This document shows positions 34,913-36,339 of a DNA stretch of 36,339 bases, in pieces. A program made the position numbers and the translations under genes. The DNA is from Tissierella sp. GTDB lineage: Bacteria; Bacillota; Clostridia; Tissierellales; Tissierellaceae. Positions within the stretch are counted from its first letter, which is position 1, and each line of letters opens with the position of its first letter. The stretch covers positions 1 to 36,339 of the forward strand of contig JAAYGX010000179.1 in the NCBI GenBank assembly GCA_012735585.1, written 5' to 3'. Under the pieces are notes generated by a model, which saw nothing but the letters and a program-made list of their open reading frames with translations, was not told where the DNA came from and ran no database searches.

Positions 34913-35617
34913 ATGATACGATATAGTAGGATTTCTGAAAAAAATCCGCGTGAAATTGTACTATTAAAATCGCACCCATGTAAATGGGGGCGATGTTTTT
35001 TTTGTGATTATATTGCTGATAATTGCAAAGATGAACTAGCCATGATTGAATTCAATAATCAGGTATTAACTAATGTAACAGGTGAATTTAGAAGATTGGA
35101 AGTTATAAACTCAGCAAGTGTATTTGAATTGCCTAAGGAAAGCTTACAGGATATAAAAGACATAGTAATTGAAAAGGGAATCAAAGAACTTTATTTTGAG
35201 AGTTATTATAACTATCGACACAGACTGGATGAGATAAAAGAATTTTTCTCTGATGTAAATGTCAAGTTTAAATGCGGCATTGAAACCTTCGATGAAAAGT
35301 TTCGAAATGAGTATTTAAAAAAAGGCATCAGCTTCAAATCACCTGAAGAAGTAGCAAGCTATTTTGATACGATCTGCCTTTTAGTTGGAATAAAAGGACA
35401 AACTAAGGATATGATTTCAAATGATATTGAGATATTACTTAAACATTTTAACCGGGGATGTATTAATATCTATGTAGATAATACTACAGCTGTAAAGGCT
35501 GATCCTCAGCTGATAGAGTGGTTTAAATATGAATATTCATATCTTAAAAACATGGAAAATATAGAGATACTTTGGAACAATACTGATTTTGGGGTAGGTG
35601 ATAAAGATGAGTACTAA
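34913..35617 (+). CDS. queL: Radical-SAM protein, queuine lyase (QueL) candidate
   Basis: A 234-residue protein beginning MIRYSRISEKNPREIVLLKS, with cysteines 23, 28 and 31 in CKWGRCFFC. This CxxxxCxxC spacing differs from the classical radical-SAM CxxxCxxC, but the position near the N-terminus and the following barrel strands (LYFESYYNYRHRLDEI, KFKCGIETFDEKF, CLLVGIKGQ) fit a compact radical-SAM fold. Queuine lyase QueL, described in Clostridioides difficile, cuts queuine back to preQ1 in salvage and is linked to QueT. The preQ1 riboswitch upstream and overlapping queT (11 bases) support this. The specific name is inference from context, as I cannot compare sequences. Confidence 0.65.
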   Translation: MIRYSRISEKNPREIVLLKSHPCKWGRCFFCDYIADNCKDELAMIEFNNQVLTNVTGEFRRLEVINSASVFELPKESLQDIKDIVIEKGIKELYFESYYNYRHRLDEIKEFFSDVNVKFKCGIETFDEKFRNEYLKKGISFKSPEEVASYFDTICLLVGIKGQTKDMISNDIEILLKHFNRGCINIYVDNTTAVKADPQLIEWFKYEYSYLKNMENIEILWNNTDFGVGDKDEY

Positions 35618-36071
35618 AAGACTTGTAAGGGGTGCAGCAGTTGCTGCTATATATGCAGTACTTACATTGACGCTACCTGCCTATAGTTCATTACAATTCC
35701 GATTGTCAGAAGTATTGACTTTGTTAGCATATTATAATCCATTTTATATATTGCCTTTAACCGTAGGATGCGCAATAGCGAATATAGCCAGTCCCTTTGG
35801 CATCATTGACGTTGTCTTCGGAAGTTTAGCAAGTTTTCTAGCTTTAACAGCTATGAGTAAAACTAAAAACATCTATTTAGCAAGTATATGGCCTGCATTT
35901 TTTAGCTTTATTATTGGATTAGAGATCATGTTTTTATCTGCTGAACCAGTTAATTTTTTCCTAATAACAGGTCAGATTATGCTTTCAGAGTTTGTAGTTG
36001 TAACTATAATAGGAGTCCCAATAATGAAATACTTAGAGAAAAAAGAATATCTAGGACTATTAGAAATATAA
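35607..36071 (+). CDS. queT: Queuosine precursor ECF transporter S component QueT
   Basis: A 154-residue membrane protein of the QueT (DUF988) family, the substrate-binding unit of an ECF transporter for queuosine precursors (queuine or preQ1). It begins MSTKRLVRGAAVAAIYAVLT and has the signature QFRLSEVLTLLAYYNP, then NIASPFGIIDVVFGSLAS and further helices (about five in total). GGTGAT lies before the ATG at 35607, which is favoured over a GTG at 35598; it overlaps the radical-SAM gene by 11 bases. ECF energising subunits must be supplied from elsewhere. The operon closes with a strong terminator at 36077. Confidence 0.93.
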   Translation: MSTKRLVRGAAVAAIYAVLTLTLPAYSSLQFRLSEVLTLLAYYNPFYILPLTVGCAIANIASPFGIIDVVFGSLASFLALTAMSKTKNIYLASIWPAFFSFIIGLEIMFLSAEPVNFFLITGQIMLSEFVVVTIIGVPIMKYLEKKEYLGLLEI

Positions 36072-36076
36072 ATTGC

Positions 36077-36117
36077 TACAGCATCAGAAGTAAAATTCTG
36101 ATGCTGTAATTGTTTTT
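36077..36117 (+). terminator. Intrinsic terminator of the queuosine salvage operon
   Basis: 36077-36089 and 36096-36108 form a 13-bp perfect stem with a 6-base loop, followed by ATTGTTTTTT. It starts five bases after the queT stop codon. A textbook terminator on the plus strand. Confidence 0.9.
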
Positions 36118-36131
36118 TGGATTTATTGCCA

Positions 36132-36339
36132 CTATATTGTATTAATAAGTTTATTCAAAACTTCTTGCACATCAGAAGGGGCTTTTATTGTTCCACGCAC
36201 TTTGAAACTTTCAATGGTTTCCCTTGCCAGTTCAGGTGTAACAATGTTAATGTGCCAACCATATAATTCTATAGCTGCTAAAGACAACCTGCGTCCTCGA
36301 ATGTATTCCATAACAGATACACCCTTACATAGACTAAAA
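36132..36339 (-). CDS. Partial ORF with an AraC-like stretch at the right edge
   Basis: Read from the window edge toward 36132, an open frame of 68 codons ends in TAG. The first part, FSLCKGVSVMEYIRGRRLSL and AAIEL, matches the helix before and within the first helix-turn-helix of AraC-family regulators (family pattern F-x-x-x-x-G-x-x-x-x-E-Y-I-R-x-R-R-L-x-x-A-A). The remaining 40 residues do not resemble the second AraC helix-turn-helix and look unrelated (WHINIVTPELARETIESFKV). It may be the tail of a truncated or rearranged regulator. Start and upstream part are outside the window. It ends 15-24 bases after the queT terminator. Confidence 0.45.
   Translation of the reverse strand, partial: FSLCKGVSVMEYIRGRRLSLAAIELYGWHINIVTPELARETIESFKVRGTIKAPSDVQEVLNKLINTI

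Overview
The window is chromosomal core sequence from a low-GC, spore-forming Firmicute, most likely class Clostridia or the related Tissierellia. The indications are strongly AT-rich DNA, Shine-Dalgarno sites of the AGGAGG type, frequent TTG starts, the sporulation gene ylbJ, and the gene orders prkC-prpC-rlmN-rsmB-fmt-def-priA-coaBC-rpoZ-gmk-remA-yicC and pyrR-rluD-lspA-divIVA-ylmH-yggT-sepF-yggS. The taxon is inferred from gene content only. I see no prophage, insertion sequence, CRISPR array, rRNA or tRNA.

Layout. The left edge holds acetate kinase (ackA, cut by the window), divergent from tmcAL and ylbJ. These converge with a minus-strand group (a coiled-coil protein, coaD, rsmD, recG, fakA-like, asp23-like). 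rpmB is read alone on the plus strand. A TPP riboswitch with its own terminator leads thiT and thiN and perhaps a 57-residue membrane protein. A long minus-strand block from yicC (26283) down to rpe (11687) carries nucleotide and cofactor enzymes, rRNA and tRNA modification, deformylation and formylation, replication restart (PriA) and the PASTA kinase/phosphatase pair. rqcH is divergent from yicC and converges on a second minus-strand block (pyrR up to yggS, then a HlyD-like anchor protein and a small membrane protein). At the right end a preQ1-I riboswitch precedes a radical-SAM gene (QueL candidate) and queT, a likely queuine/preQ1 salvage operon. A partial minus-strand ORF with an AraC-like stretch is cut by the right edge.

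The most noteworthy observations are these. (1) Three conserved genes carry point lesions: rsgA has two in-frame TAG codons nine bases apart, fmt has an in-frame TAA with 31 intact family-like codons behind it, and yggS has ATC where its start codon should be. (2) A recurring layout places a perfect or near-perfect hairpin on the stop codon of the upstream gene (tmcAL, the coiled-coil gene, fakA, yugP, coaBC, divIVA). At ylbJ the same hairpin pairs with the ribosome binding site. (3) The compact queuosine-salvage operon has a preQ1 pseudoknot that absorbs its Shine-Dalgarno sequence. No wholly new multi-gene system is evident; most of the window is a well-known core cluster.
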